Shown one piece after another: positions 26,361-35,106 of a stretch of 64,000 nt of DNA. The DNA comes from JANOYY01 sp043720395 (GTDB taxonomy: Bacteria > Actinomycetota > Acidimicrobiia > Acidimicrobiales > JANYDT01): assembly GCA_043720395.1 (NCBI GenBank), contig JAYSSR010000014.1, positions 1 to 64,000 of the forward strand, given 5' to 3'. A program made the translations under genes and the position numbers. The notes below the pieces were generated by a model. That model was not told the DNA's origin. It did not search any database and worked only from the letters and a program-made list of their open reading frames with translations. Numbering within the stretch: position 1 is the stretch's first letter; each line of letters starts with the position of its first letter.

Positions 26361-27563
26361 TCAGATCAGCGGCGAGTTCTGCTCAAGGCCGAGAAGGACC
26401 CGCCCATAGAGTTCCTGGTTCATCTCTAAGTTGAGCAGACCGTGCTGGTTGATGGCACGGAGGTCGGCAACCGCACGCGTGAGCGGGCTCGACGTCCGGA
26501 TGCCCGACGCCCCGCTTGCCTTGAACAGGACCTCCACGCCTTCAAGGCAACGGCGGACGCCTTGAGCACAGCTGAGCCGGATACGCGCACGGGTCGCGAG
26601 CGGGATCTGCTCACTCGCATGAGCGGCAGCGTCGATCTCGTCGGCAACCCGGTACAGGATCAGCTCGCCTTCGTGGATCAGATGGGCGGCCTCGGCCGCC
26701 ATGCGGTGCGTGTTCGGATGTGCGTACTGGTCGTCACGTGTGTAGGCGACGGTCTTGCCCTTGATGAGCCCCGGGAAATCCGCAAGTGCCTGCTGAGCAA
26801 TGCCGATGGCGGGCCCGCAAAGGGCCAGGGAAAGTACTGGCACGGGTGCCGCATGATGGTTCCAGCCCGATTGAGCTGCCGTGCCGGGAGCGGTCTGCAT
26901 GATCACGGCAGGAAGGGACAGGAACCGATGAGCGGGCACGAACAGGTCCGTCACCTTTGAGGTGCACGAACCGGTGCCCGAAAGCCCAACCGTGTGCCAG
27001 TCGTCGAGCAGCGTCACGTCGGCACGCGGAATGAGGAAGTCACCCTCGTCGACCACCTGATCGCCGTCGCGGATGACACCTCCGAGGAGCAGCCAATCGG
27101 CGTTCTCGCAGCCCGACGTGAACGGCCACACCCCCGTGAGCCGGTACCCGCCATCGACCGGCACGGCGTTGCCTCGCGGCCCGATCACCGCGGAGATCAG
27201 CGCGTCGGGGTTGGCACCATAGGAATCGTCCTGCGCCTGGGTCGGGAAGTGCGACATCAGCCAGCTGTGCGCGTGGACGACACCGAGGACCCAGGCTGTC
27301 GACGCGCATCCACGGGCGATCGCCGCGGCAATATCGAGGTGCTCGCGCATGCCGAGTCCGTACCCGCCGTTGCGGGTGCTCTGAATGATCTTGAGAACGC
27401 CCGCGTCGCGCAGGTCTGCGATGTTCTCCTTCGGCAGACGACGCGCTGCTGCCGTCGCTCCCGCGCGCTCTCGAAGCTTCGGGGCGAGCGCATTGGCCTG
27501 TTCGAGCAGCCGAGCCGCAAGGTCGCGATCAACGGCATTCGTCGTGTCAGCAAGCATCGTCAT
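26361..27563 (-). CDS. HsaA-like flavin-dependent monooxygenase (acyl-CoA dehydrogenase fold)
   Basis: A 400-residue group D flavin monooxygenase-like protein. The acyl-CoA dehydrogenase fold is seen, but features of p-hydroxyphenylacetate/3-HSA hydroxylases stand out: STAWVLGVVHAHSWL near the N-terminus, YRLTGVWPFTSGCENADW, LLDDWHTVGLSGTGS and the C-terminal RAVADLRAINQHGL. Such enzymes hydroxylate phenols with reduced flavin from a separate reductase. GGAG precedes the ATG at 27563. It is the first gene of a seven-gene run ending in an extradiol dioxygenase, so it likely makes the diol that enzyme cleaves. Confidence 0.82.
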   Translation of the reverse strand: MTMLADTTNAVDRDLAARLLEQANALAPKLRERAGATAAARRLPKENIADLRDAGVLKIIQSTRNGGYGLGMREHLDIAAAIARGCASTAWVLGVVHAHSWLMSHFPTQAQDDSYGANPDALISAVIGPRGNAVPVDGGYRLTGVWPFTSGCENADWLLLGGVIRDGDQVVDEGDFLIPRADVTLLDDWHTVGLSGTGSCTSKVTDLFVPAHRFLSLPAVIMQTAPGTAAQSGWNHHAAPVPVLSLALCGPAIGIAQQALADFPGLIKGKTVAYTRDDQYAHPNTHRMAAEAAHLIHEGELILYRVADEIDAAAHASEQIPLATRARIRLSCAQGVRRCLEGVEVLFKASGASGIRTSSPLTRAVADLRAINQHGLLNLEMNQELYGRVLLGLEQNSPLI

Positions 27564-27612
27564 GAGGATCTCCGATCGGGCGGGGCTCCTGGCCGGAAGG
27601 GCGATCAGGAGG

Positions 27613-28863
27613 TCACGGAAGGTTTACCTCAGTCGGGCGTCGTGCAGAGAGCTCAAAAACACCGAGCAGGAAACTGGTCAGGATCGTGGTGAATCCGAGG
27701 ACCATCCCGAGGAGCGCTGGAGCGGCAACACGGATCTGACGGGCGTAGTCAAGCCGTCCGAATCCTTCCGAACGCCAGCGAACGAGTGACATCGAGGCAG
27801 CGACACCACCCGCAAAGAACATCAGAAAGCCCCAAAACACGCCGCGTTCGAGACCCACCGAATGTCGAATAGCGGCGGAATACCGACCGGCTGGAAGTAG
27901 TCCGGCGTGCTCGGCGAAACTTCTCGCAATCCACCAGAACATGACCGTGAGATATCCAAGAATGGTCAGGCACGCGCAATAGACGAGCGATCCTGTATCG
28001 AGCACAACCGAACCCACCTGCACCGGGCCAATCGTCAATCGAATCGTGAACGCGAGTCCTCCGAGAAAGGCGACGAGACCGGGCACGAGAAAGAGCCACG
28101 TCGGGCAAAGGAGCAAGAGAAACCTGAGGTGTCTCCAGCCGTCACGCCACGTTCGCAGGTGGGGTTTGCGCGTCCGCCTGTCGGGGTGCAGAACAATCGG
28201 CACCTCGGTCATTGTGATCTGCGCGAGCGTCGACCGCACAACCATTTCGCTCGCGAACTCCATGCCGCCCGACGTGAGGCCGAGACGCTTCATGGTCATT
28301 CGATCAAACCCTCGAAGACCGCAGTGGAAGTCGCCGATTGGAGCATGGAAGAACAGCCGACCGATGAACGATAAGACAGGATTGCCAAGGTAGCGGTGGA
28401 GCCACGGCATCGCGCCAGCTTCGATGCCACCTCCAAACCGATTGCCCATCACGAGCTTCGTTCCCTTTCGAAGCTCCGCCAAAAACGCATCGAGGTCCGA
28501 AAAGTCATACGAGTCGTCCGCGTCGCCCATAACGACGTACCGGCCGTGGCATGCGTCAATGCCCGCCCTCAGGGCGTTCCCATAACCCTTCTCCGCAACG
28601 TCGACAACGCGAGCACCAGCTTCTCTCGAGAGCGCCTGCGATCCGTCGGTCGAGCCGTTGTCTGCGACCACCACTTCGCCCTTTACCCCTGAGCGTTCGA
28701 TCCAGCCGCGCGCCTTCGCGATGCAGTGATCGACGCTTTCGGCTTCGTTCAGACAGGGCATCAGGATTGATATCTCGACCTCGCGGGAGCCTGGGTCGCA
28801 AGACAGGATCACCTGCGCCGGCGAACTCTCGTCACGCGATCGATTGGACACTGGCGAAATCAT
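27613..28863 (-). CDS. Glycosyltransferase family 2 with C-terminal membrane helices
   Basis: A 416-residue GT-A enzyme. The N-terminal domain has ISILMPCLNEAESV, ADNGSTDGS and the metal-binding DADDSYDFSD, followed by RFGGGIEAGAMP, the layout of polyprenyl-phosphate sugar synthases. About four membrane helices fill the C-terminal third. It probably moves a sugar onto a lipid carrier for cell-envelope glycans. The ATG at 28863 lies 16 bases after the previous gene. Third codon positions look less GC-rich than in surrounding genes, hinting at a separate origin for this pair. Confidence 0.85.
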   Translation of the reverse strand: MISPVSNRSRDESSPAQVILSCDPGSREVEISILMPCLNEAESVDHCIAKARGWIERSGVKGEVVVADNGSTDGSQALSREAGARVVDVAEKGYGNALRAGIDACHGRYVVMGDADDSYDFSDLDAFLAELRKGTKLVMGNRFGGGIEAGAMPWLHRYLGNPVLSFIGRLFFHAPIGDFHCGLRGFDRMTMKRLGLTSGGMEFASEMVVRSTLAQITMTEVPIVLHPDRRTRKPHLRTWRDGWRHLRFLLLLCPTWLFLVPGLVAFLGGLAFTIRLTIGPVQVGSVVLDTGSLVYCACLTILGYLTVMFWWIARSFAEHAGLLPAGRYSAAIRHSVGLERGVFWGFLMFFAGGVAASMSLVRWRSEGFGRLDYARQIRVAAPALLGMVLGFTTILTSFLLGVFELSARRPTEVNLP

Positions 28864-28879
28864 TCCGACCGGGCGGCGA

Positions 28880-30769
28880 TCACGATGCACTGACTGGAAT
28901 TGGAACGACCGTACTAGCCGGGATCGGGGCGAGTGCGCCCGCTTGTGTCGGTTGGGTCGGGGAAGGGACCAGCGAAGCGATCGAGCTGTTGATGGACCTG
29001 AGCCTGGCAGAGTCATCGAAACGCCAAAGCACCCACCCAGTGTTCTCCCACACCATCGTGAGGCCGAAAGCAGGCGCGTCGGCCGACGCGACAAGCGTCT
29101 GGCTGTACGAGCTTCCCTTTTCCATCACGTACCAATCGGCGACATTGGACATCCGCTTGAGATCGGTGTTCTGGACAGCTCGTCGGCCCGTCAATAGATT
29201 CATCGCCCGAGCGCGGAAGCAGAGGATCACATCATTCGGACGGGTCAGTTCTCGGACCTTAAGGAACATCTCTTTCGCTGGAACCGTGTCCGGTCCATTT
29301 TCGATATAGGAGTAGGTACGGTGATACGTCAGGGCGTTTCGGAAGCCCGGTAGGTTCGACGCAACGAGACAGGCGACTCCCATCGCAGCGACAAAACGAG
29401 CGCTCAGGAGAATTGGACCAGCTCGACTAGCGAGTCGCACAATCGAGGGGAGACTCTGATAAGCGAAATACGCGACCAGCGGAGTCACGGCGAAGAAGTA
29501 CCGTCCCTCATGAAAGGGAACCGAGAGAATCACGTAGATCTGAGCAACGAGCGTTGCCGCAACCCAGACGTCTTGACGGGTCGCCATCAGCGTCCGAAGC
29601 ACCATGCCGACGACGACGAGCGCAAGAAAAAGCGTCATCGCTTTCGGACCAATGAACGTGTTATGAACCCAGCGGAGTGGGTTGTCCCCCGGATCTTTCA
29701 AGCCGATGTGCTCTGCGAGATACCCACGGTAGAACGGGTAGTTGGTCCGAATGTTTAATTTTCGTGTTCCGGCTTTCGCCGCGTTTTGATAGACGTCAGC
29801 CGGAAGGATCATCTGCAGAGCAACGATCGCGGCACCGAATGATACGAACGGAAGCGTGAACCGCTTCAGTACCCCGGAACGATGCATCGCAGCGTGGGGC
29901 TCATGCCGACCGGCGATCAGTTCAACGGTCTGCAGGACTCCCAGCCCGACGAGTAATCCGAGTCCTTCCCTTCGGACGCTTATCGTCCAGGCGACTGCAA
30001 TGCCGACTCCAATACCGGGCCAGAGCGGAGAACAGTACAAAGCCCCACGCCGCCGGTACCAGTCCATCACAAGAAATGCAAGGAGGAGGGAAGCGAGGTA
30101 GCAGTACTCCGACAAAATCACTCCCGCCCAACCGACAGAGAACATGTTCGTACCAATCAGAGCAACGATCGAGAGTGCTCCAATCCGCCCCGCGCGTCGG
30201 GCGAAGAAGACGTAGAAAAGGAACAGGGCAAGCAAGAAGAGCGCCGTCGTGAAGAGCTTCAGCTTGTAGAAATTCACCCCGAACAGCAGCACTCCGGGGG
30301 CGAGCACGATTGGAAAACCCCACGGATACGCGTAGGGCGAAAAAGCCCAGCCGCTCTCGCGAACAGCGAATTTCGTGTCGGCGACAACTTGACCCGGCCC
30401 ACCTTCAATGAGCGATCGCGCTTGGTTCGTGTACAGCGCGAAGTCGTCGCCCCAGTCGTGTCCGACTTCTTGCAGCGTTCGAGCGTTCCTCGCGGTGATT
30501 GCGAGAAACGCCGCCAAGGCTGCATATCCGAACAACGATGCGATCTCGATGTCGCGACCCCGTAGGCGCAGTTTGCGGTGTGCTGCTGTGAAATCTCTCG
30601 CCCGACGGAGCAACGCTCGCTTGTTGGGCGCGCCCGTTGGCGGTCCAGCAGCGCTCGCCTGATCGTTCTCGGCGGCCACGTCATCGGGTTGCCACGCAAC
30701 CAGCTCAGCGTCAACCAGCTCTGGGTCGATCTGAGGCGCGTCCACAATCGACTCTTCGGCGTCGCCCAT
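28880..30769 (-). CDS. GT-C-like membrane glycosyltransferase
   Basis: A 629-residue polytopic protein with an acidic, disordered N-terminus (1-60) and about ten to twelve helices. The first extracytoplasmic loop carries the acidic motif VGHDWGDDFALY expected of PMT/ArnT/GT39-type enzymes that use lipid-linked sugars. A soluble region of about 120 residues follows the helices. The C-terminus is Pro/Ser-rich. It is followed by a GT2 gene, which could supply its lipid-linked donor. Composition is less GC-biased than that of neighbours. Confidence 0.72.
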   Translation of the reverse strand: MGDAEESIVDAPQIDPELVDAELVAWQPDDVAAENDQASAAGPPTGAPNKRALLRRARDFTAAHRKLRLRGRDIEIASLFGYAALAAFLAITARNARTLQEVGHDWGDDFALYTNQARSLIEGGPGQVVADTKFAVRESGWAFSPYAYPWGFPIVLAPGVLLFGVNFYKLKLFTTALFLLALFLFYVFFARRAGRIGALSIVALIGTNMFSVGWAGVILSEYCYLASLLLAFLVMDWYRRRGALYCSPLWPGIGVGIAVAWTISVRREGLGLLVGLGVLQTVELIAGRHEPHAAMHRSGVLKRFTLPFVSFGAAIVALQMILPADVYQNAAKAGTRKLNIRTNYPFYRGYLAEHIGLKDPGDNPLRWVHNTFIGPKAMTLFLALVVVGMVLRTLMATRQDVWVAATLVAQIYVILSVPFHEGRYFFAVTPLVAYFAYQSLPSIVRLASRAGPILLSARFVAAMGVACLVASNLPGFRNALTYHRTYSYIENGPDTVPAKEMFLKVRELTRPNDVILCFRARAMNLLTGRRAVQNTDLKRMSNVADWYVMEKGSSYSQTLVASADAPAFGLTMVWENTGWVLWRFDDSARLRSINSSIASLVPSPTQPTQAGALAPIPASTVVPIPVSAS

Positions 30770-31009
30770 GCCGCGAATCCTCGCACAGCGGTTTCAAAAA
30801 TCTTGGGACCGTGAACAGGCGCAATATTCGCGCATCCCACTTCGGCCCGCGTTCATTCTCCGCTCGCGATACGTGGTCTGTCCGCACCGCCTGGCGGAGT
30901 GGATCGAGCAACGATCAAGCGGGTCTCGTGTGTCGGTCTCCCGTGATTCGCGCGGCTGCCAAGTAGGTTGGCCCCGCCGTAGCGCACCCGAAAGCGAGAC
31001 CCCTCCCCC

Positions 31010-31834
31010 ATGGCCGAATTCCTGCCTCTTGCCGACGCCGTGGCGTCGCTCGTTCACGACGGTGACACCGTTGCGCTCGAAGGGTTCACCCATCTCATCC
31101 CGTTCGCTGCGGGGCACGAGATCATCCGCCAGCATCGCAAGGACCTCACGCTGATCCGCATGACACCGGACCTGCTCTACGACCAGATGATCGGCATGGG
31201 CTGTGCACGCAAGCTGGTGTTCTCGTGGGGCGGCAATCCAGGCGTCGGCTCGCTGCATCGCATGCGAGACGCCTACACCGACTCGTGGCCGGTAGCACTG
31301 GAGCTGGAGGAACACAGCCACTCCGCGATGGCACACGCGTACGCGGCGGGTGCATCGAACCTACCGTTCGGGATGTTCCGCGGATATCTCGGGGCGGACC
31401 TGCCGAGCGTCAATCCGAACATCCGCGCGGTGACGTGTCCGTTCACCGGCGAGGTGCTCGCCGCGGTTCCGGCGCACCGGCCCGACGTCGGGATCATCCA
31501 CGCGCAGCGTGCCGACCGGAAGGGCAACGTCCTCGTTGAGGGCATTCTCGGCGTGCAGAAGGAGGCGGTGCTGGCATCGAGAAAGTCGCTCGTGACCGTC
31601 GAGGAAGTGGTCGACGATCTCGGCGCTCCGAGTCTCAACTCGTGCGTGATTCCCGCGTGGGTGATCACCGCAGTGAGCGTGGTCCCGAACGGCGCGTGGC
31701 CTTCGTATGCACACGGCTATTCGGCACGCGACAACGCGTTCTACATCGACTGGGACCCGATCGCACGAGAACGCGACACGTTCCTCGCGTGGATGGACGC
31801 GAATGTTCTGCAAACCACAGGGGCCAATCGATGA
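31010..31834 (+). CDS. catI: 3-Oxoadipate CoA-transferase subunit A (CatI-like)
   Basis: A 274-residue class I CoA-transferase alpha subunit. It closely follows the CatI/PcaI pattern: ALEGFTHLIPFAAGHEIIR, LIRMTPDLLYDQMIGMGCA, FSWGGNPGVGSLHR, CPFTGEVLAAVP and the C-terminal YAHGYSARDNAFY. With subunit B it moves CoA from succinyl-CoA to 3-oxoadipate, the product of maleylacetate reductase and the protocatechuate/catechol branches. It overlaps subunit B by ATGA. A glutaconate-type substrate cannot be excluded from sequence alone. Confidence 0.82.
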   Translation: MAEFLPLADAVASLVHDGDTVALEGFTHLIPFAAGHEIIRQHRKDLTLIRMTPDLLYDQMIGMGCARKLVFSWGGNPGVGSLHRMRDAYTDSWPVALELEEHSHSAMAHAYAAGASNLPFGMFRGYLGADLPSVNPNIRAVTCPFTGEVLAAVPAHRPDVGIIHAQRADRKGNVLVEGILGVQKEAVLASRKSLVTVEEVVDDLGAPSLNSCVIPAWVITAVSVVPNGAWPSYAHGYSARDNAFYIDWDPIARERDTFLAWMDANVLQTTGANR

Positions 31835-32604
31835 GCGGGTTCAGCGCAACCGAGATGATGACGATCACGGCGTCGCGTGCACTCACGAGCACCGACGTGT
31901 GCTTCGTCGGCATCGGCGCACCCTCCGCCGCCTGCAATCTCGCACGTCTCACCCACGCGCCCGGCATCACGCTTATCTACGAGTCGGGCACGATCGGCAC
32001 CGAACCCGACATCCTCCCGCTGTCGATCGGCGACGGGGAGCTCTCGGCAACCGCCCTCACGACCGTGTCGGTGCCGGAGATGTTCCGCTATTGGCTGCAG
32101 GGCGGACGGGTGACGGTCGGCTTCCTCGGCGGCGCGCAGATCGACCGATATGCGAACATCAACACAACCGTGATCGGTCCCTACGCCTCGCCCGCGACGC
32201 GGCTGCCGGGTGGGGGCGGCGCACCGGAAATTGCGGTGTCGTGCCAGAAGATCTTCGTCACGATGAAACAGTCCGCGCGGAGCTTTGTCAACGCCGTTGA
32301 CTTCATCACGTCGCTCGGGTTCGGACGTACCGGCGTAGAACGTGCCGCGCTCGGCATCACCACCGCGGGGCCCATCAAGGTGATGACGGACCTGTGCGTG
32401 CTTGCGCCCGAGCCTGGGACGAACGAGTTGATCGTGACGTCGCTGCATCCTGACGTGACACGTGAGCAGGTCACAGCCGTGACCGGTTGGCCCGTGCGAT
32501 TCTCGCCGGACTGCGTCGAGAACGACCGGCCGACGTCCGAGGAGTTGCGCGTGCTACGCGACCTCCACGAGCGGACCTCTCGGGCGCACGGGAGGGCGTC
32601 ATGA
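31831..32604 (+). CDS. catJ: 3-Oxoadipate CoA-transferase subunit B (CatJ-like)
   Basis: A 257-residue beta subunit. The catalytic glutamate is in LIYESGTIG; VGFLGGAQIDRYANINTT and GGGGAPEIA match family blocks. The start overlaps subunit A as ATGA, giving the usual heterodimeric pair. It is followed by a family A inverted repeat. The thiolase that would finish the pathway is not in the window. Confidence 0.82.
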   Translation: MSGFSATEMMTITASRALTSTDVCFVGIGAPSAACNLARLTHAPGITLIYESGTIGTEPDILPLSIGDGELSATALTTVSVPEMFRYWLQGGRVTVGFLGGAQIDRYANINTTVIGPYASPATRLPGGGGAPEIAVSCQKIFVTMKQSARSFVNAVDFITSLGFGRTGVERAALGITTAGPIKVMTDLCVLAPEPGTNELIVTSLHPDVTREQVTAVTGWPVRFSPDCVENDRPTSEELRVLRDLHERTSRAHGRAS

Positions 32605-32616
32605 TTGACGCTCTCC

Positions 32617-32718
32617 GAACAGGGGCTGGAATCCGCGCGTCTCCCTGTCAGAATATCATCAAATAACATGAAATAGCGGTATACCGGTCCTCGACCGCGC
32701 GGATTCCAACCCCTGATC
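32617..32718. repeat. Inverted repeat family A, copy 3
   Basis: Arms GAACAGGGGCTGGAATCC plus GCGCG and the complement CGCGCGGATTCCAACCCC, with an AT-richer loop. It separates the CoA-transferase pair from the convergent methyltransferase gene. Confidence 0.85.
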
Positions 32719-32740
32719 GGGGAAGACGGGACCAGCATGC

Positions 32741-33985
32741 TCAGCGGCGTACGATCACGAACGATTCGTCCTGGAACCAGAGTCCGCCGTGGCGTCGGAC
32801 CACTTCGACCGTGGCGTCGAGATAGCCGCTGCTGGTCATTGCCTCGTTGATCCGCTCATCCTCGATCTGAGCCACGTACACGGCGGCGTTCCACGCGGCG
32901 AGAGCCGTTGAAGTCGAGATGCGGCTCGACACCTCGTTGGGCATCGCATGCAGGTGGTAGCTGAGGAGGGCCTGCGAGTCCGACGTGCCATCGAACTCGT
33001 AGCGCACGCCGTCACCGGAGAGCTGTAGTTGCAGCTCCTTGATGAGCAGATGACGCGGGGTCATAAACGGGTCCTCGTCCGGCCAGATGCGGCGGATGAT
33101 TTCCATGCCCGGATCATGGCCGGTGGACTGCACGACCACGAGGCGACCGCCGGGTGCGAGTGCACGGGCGAGGGGCGCGAGCACGGCCTTCACCTTTGCG
33201 GCGGGTGGCGTGCGTGACCGGTACGGCTGCGCGGCGAGCACGATGTCGTAGCCGTGCCCCTGGGGCGCACCCGTATTGCGGGGGATGACCTGGTCGAGCG
33301 CGAACGCGTGATCTGCGCGATAGAGCACGAGCACGGTGGGTTTTGCGTAGATCGGGTTGCCGGTCTTCGGGCTCGTGCGCGTCTGCCACCCAGCGTCGAG
33401 GACGTGGTCGAGTCCTTCGATCTGGCGGGAGAATTCGTGGGCGCTCGAACCGGTCAGGGCAACGTCGTACCAATGCAGGTCTGCCTGTGCTGCGGGGTCG
33501 TTCGGGTAGAGCGCCGGGGCCTCCGAGTAGAACATGTTCGTGAGGGCGACGACGGTCTGCGGATGCTCGGCGAGACGGTCGGCGAGGTGCGAGAGCGTCA
33601 GGCGGATGTCCTCCATCGAGATCTCCTTGCCGACCACGCAGAACGGCACCGTCGGCGACTGCTCGTGGAGGTGACGCAGCACGCGGCTGAGCACCACTCC
33701 GTTCCCGGTGCCAGCGTCGAAGACTCGGAGCGCGGGCGGGGTCGGCACGATGTGCGCTAGCTCGCGTCCGATGCGCGCCGCCACCTCGGCCTTCTCGCTG
33801 GTGGTCGTGACGAAGAGGAGGTACTTCTCACGATTGTCGAAGAAACGGAACGGTTCAGGATCGATGGCGGGGATCGTACGGACGCTCTGGTGCGTAGGCC
33901 AGCGTCGCGTTCGCCGCTCGGGAACGGGCTCGGGGTCATGACCGAAACGGACGTTGTGGCCTGGAATCGGTCGGCGTGGCCGCAA
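32741..33985 (-). CDS. SAM-dependent methyltransferase (start uncertain)
   Basis: A class I methyltransferase of about 360-414 residues. Motif I is ALRVFDAGTGNGVVL, and later ALAPGGRLVVVQS is motif VI-like. Conserved-looking sequence begins at DPEPFRFFDNREKYLLF, but no ATG or GTG lies near it in frame: the nearest choices are a TTG at 33985, inside an inverted repeat, and a GTG at 33784, inside the conserved part. An ATG at 33939 is out of frame, so a small frameshift or an unusual start is possible. Acceptor substrate unknown. It follows the LLM gene on the same strand. Confidence 0.65.
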   Translation of the reverse strand: MRPRRPIPGHNVRFGHDPEPVPERRTRRWPTHQSVRTIPAIDPEPFRFFDNREKYLLFVTTTSEKAEVAARIGRELAHIVPTPPALRVFDAGTGNGVVLSRVLRHLHEQSPTVPFCVVGKEISMEDIRLTLSHLADRLAEHPQTVVALTNMFYSEAPALYPNDPAAQADLHWYDVALTGSSAHEFSRQIEGLDHVLDAGWQTRTSPKTGNPIYAKPTVLVLYRADHAFALDQVIPRNTGAPQGHGYDIVLAAQPYRSRTPPAAKVKAVLAPLARALAPGGRLVVVQSTGHDPGMEIIRRIWPDEDPFMTPRHLLIKELQLQLSGDGVRYEFDGTSDSQALLSYHLHAMPNEVSSRISTSTALAAWNAAVYVAQIEDERINEAMTSSGYLDATVEVVRRHGGLWFQDESFVIVRR

Positions 33986-34031
33986 AACGGGCCGATCTGG
34001 GGCCGCGGTGACCGATTTGCGGCCACAACGT
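33951..34031. repeat. Inverted repeat family F (single copy seen)
   Basis: Outer arms ACGTTGTGGCCTGGAATC and GATTTGCGGCCACAACGT pair over 22 positions with three mismatches, enclosing a GC-rich centre with further GGCCG repeats. It lies between the LLM gene and the methyltransferase, reaching into the possible N-terminus of the latter. Confidence 0.7.
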
Positions 34032-34040
34032 GCGGCGGAG

Positions 34041-34943
34041 TTACCTGCGGCCGAGGATCGCGTCGGCTTCGGTCTTCGCGGCGATCGCTGCGTCGAGGTG
34101 CCCAGCGTGGGACAGACCGGGATTGGCCATCCTGTTGAAGCCGATCGCAAAGTGGGAGTAGCCCAATTCGACCGCGTCCTCGAGGTCGGTCTGCCACCTA
34201 TCGTGGATGTACGTTCGGCCCCACACGGGGATCGATGCCGGGTCGCGGCCCGCTTCCTCGGCAAGCTGGCGGAGCCGCACGACGCCTTCGCGCACCGTCT
34301 TCGGGTCGAGCCCAGGGATCACCAGCGGCATCCACCCGTCGGCGCAGCGCACGACTCGGCGCAACGCCGCATCGGTCACCGTCGTGCCCATCCAGATCGG
34401 CTTGGCGACGCCCGGCAGTGGCGTAAGACCGAGGCCACGCAGACGATGATGCGACGTTTCGAAGTCGGGAGTCGCCAGCGTCCACAGTGCCCGCAGAACG
34501 GCGACCTGCTCCTCGATGCGTGAACCAGCCGTCGAAAAGTCGGCACCCATACCTTCGTACTCGGCGCGGTTCCAGCCCGTACCCACCGCAACGTTCATGC
34601 GTCCGCCGCTCAATAGGTCGATGTTCGCGATCTGCTTCGCAACGAGCGCCGTCTGACGCTGAGGCAGCACGAGGACGCTGGTCACGAACTCAAGCCTCGA
34701 CGTCACGGCCGCGAGGTGTGCGAACAACGTGAGGATCTCGTGGAACGTGTGGGCGGTCGAGTACGGTGCCGACGGGAACGTGCCGAAAGGACCGGGGCCA
34801 AGCCGCTCCGGCGTTGCGCCGAGCACGTGGTCATAGGCGAGCAGATGGTGGAAGCCAGCCGCCTCCGCATCCGTTGCCCACTTGCGGATTGCGACCGGGT
34901 CGGTGCCACTGTCGGCCTGCGAGAAGACAACGCCAAGATGCAT
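34041..34943 (-). CDS. LLM-class F420-dependent-type oxidoreductase
   Basis: A 300-residue luciferase-superfamily protein with HHLLAYDHVLG, VTSVLVLPQRQTALVAKQ, IDLLSGGRMNVAVGTGWN and KPIWMGTT, features of the actinobacterial TIGR03619-like F420 group. Substrate unknown. It begins at an ATG and is divergent from the TPP enzyme. Confidence 0.86.
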   Translation of the reverse strand: MHLGVVFSQADSGTDPVAIRKWATDAEAAGFHHLLAYDHVLGATPERLGPGPFGTFPSAPYSTAHTFHEILTLFAHLAAVTSRLEFVTSVLVLPQRQTALVAKQIANIDLLSGGRMNVAVGTGWNRAEYEGMGADFSTAGSRIEEQVAVLRALWTLATPDFETSHHRLRGLGLTPLPGVAKPIWMGTTVTDAALRRVVRCADGWMPLVIPGLDPKTVREGVVRLRQLAEEAGRDPASIPVWGRTYIHDRWQTDLEDAVELGYSHFAIGFNRMANPGLSHAGHLDAAIAAKTEADAILGRR

Positions 34944-35106
34944 GTCGGCAGGTTAGGTCCGGACTCTCGCAGGGAGGAGCCGCAGAAAGTTTCGGTGCAC
35001 CACCTTGGCAACGAAACTCCAGGGTCGCACGTTTTCGAACGTACAACCCCAAGCGATGCCTCGTACGCTCGTGAATGCAGTGAGCCAGAACCTCGTGAGG
35101 ATGACC

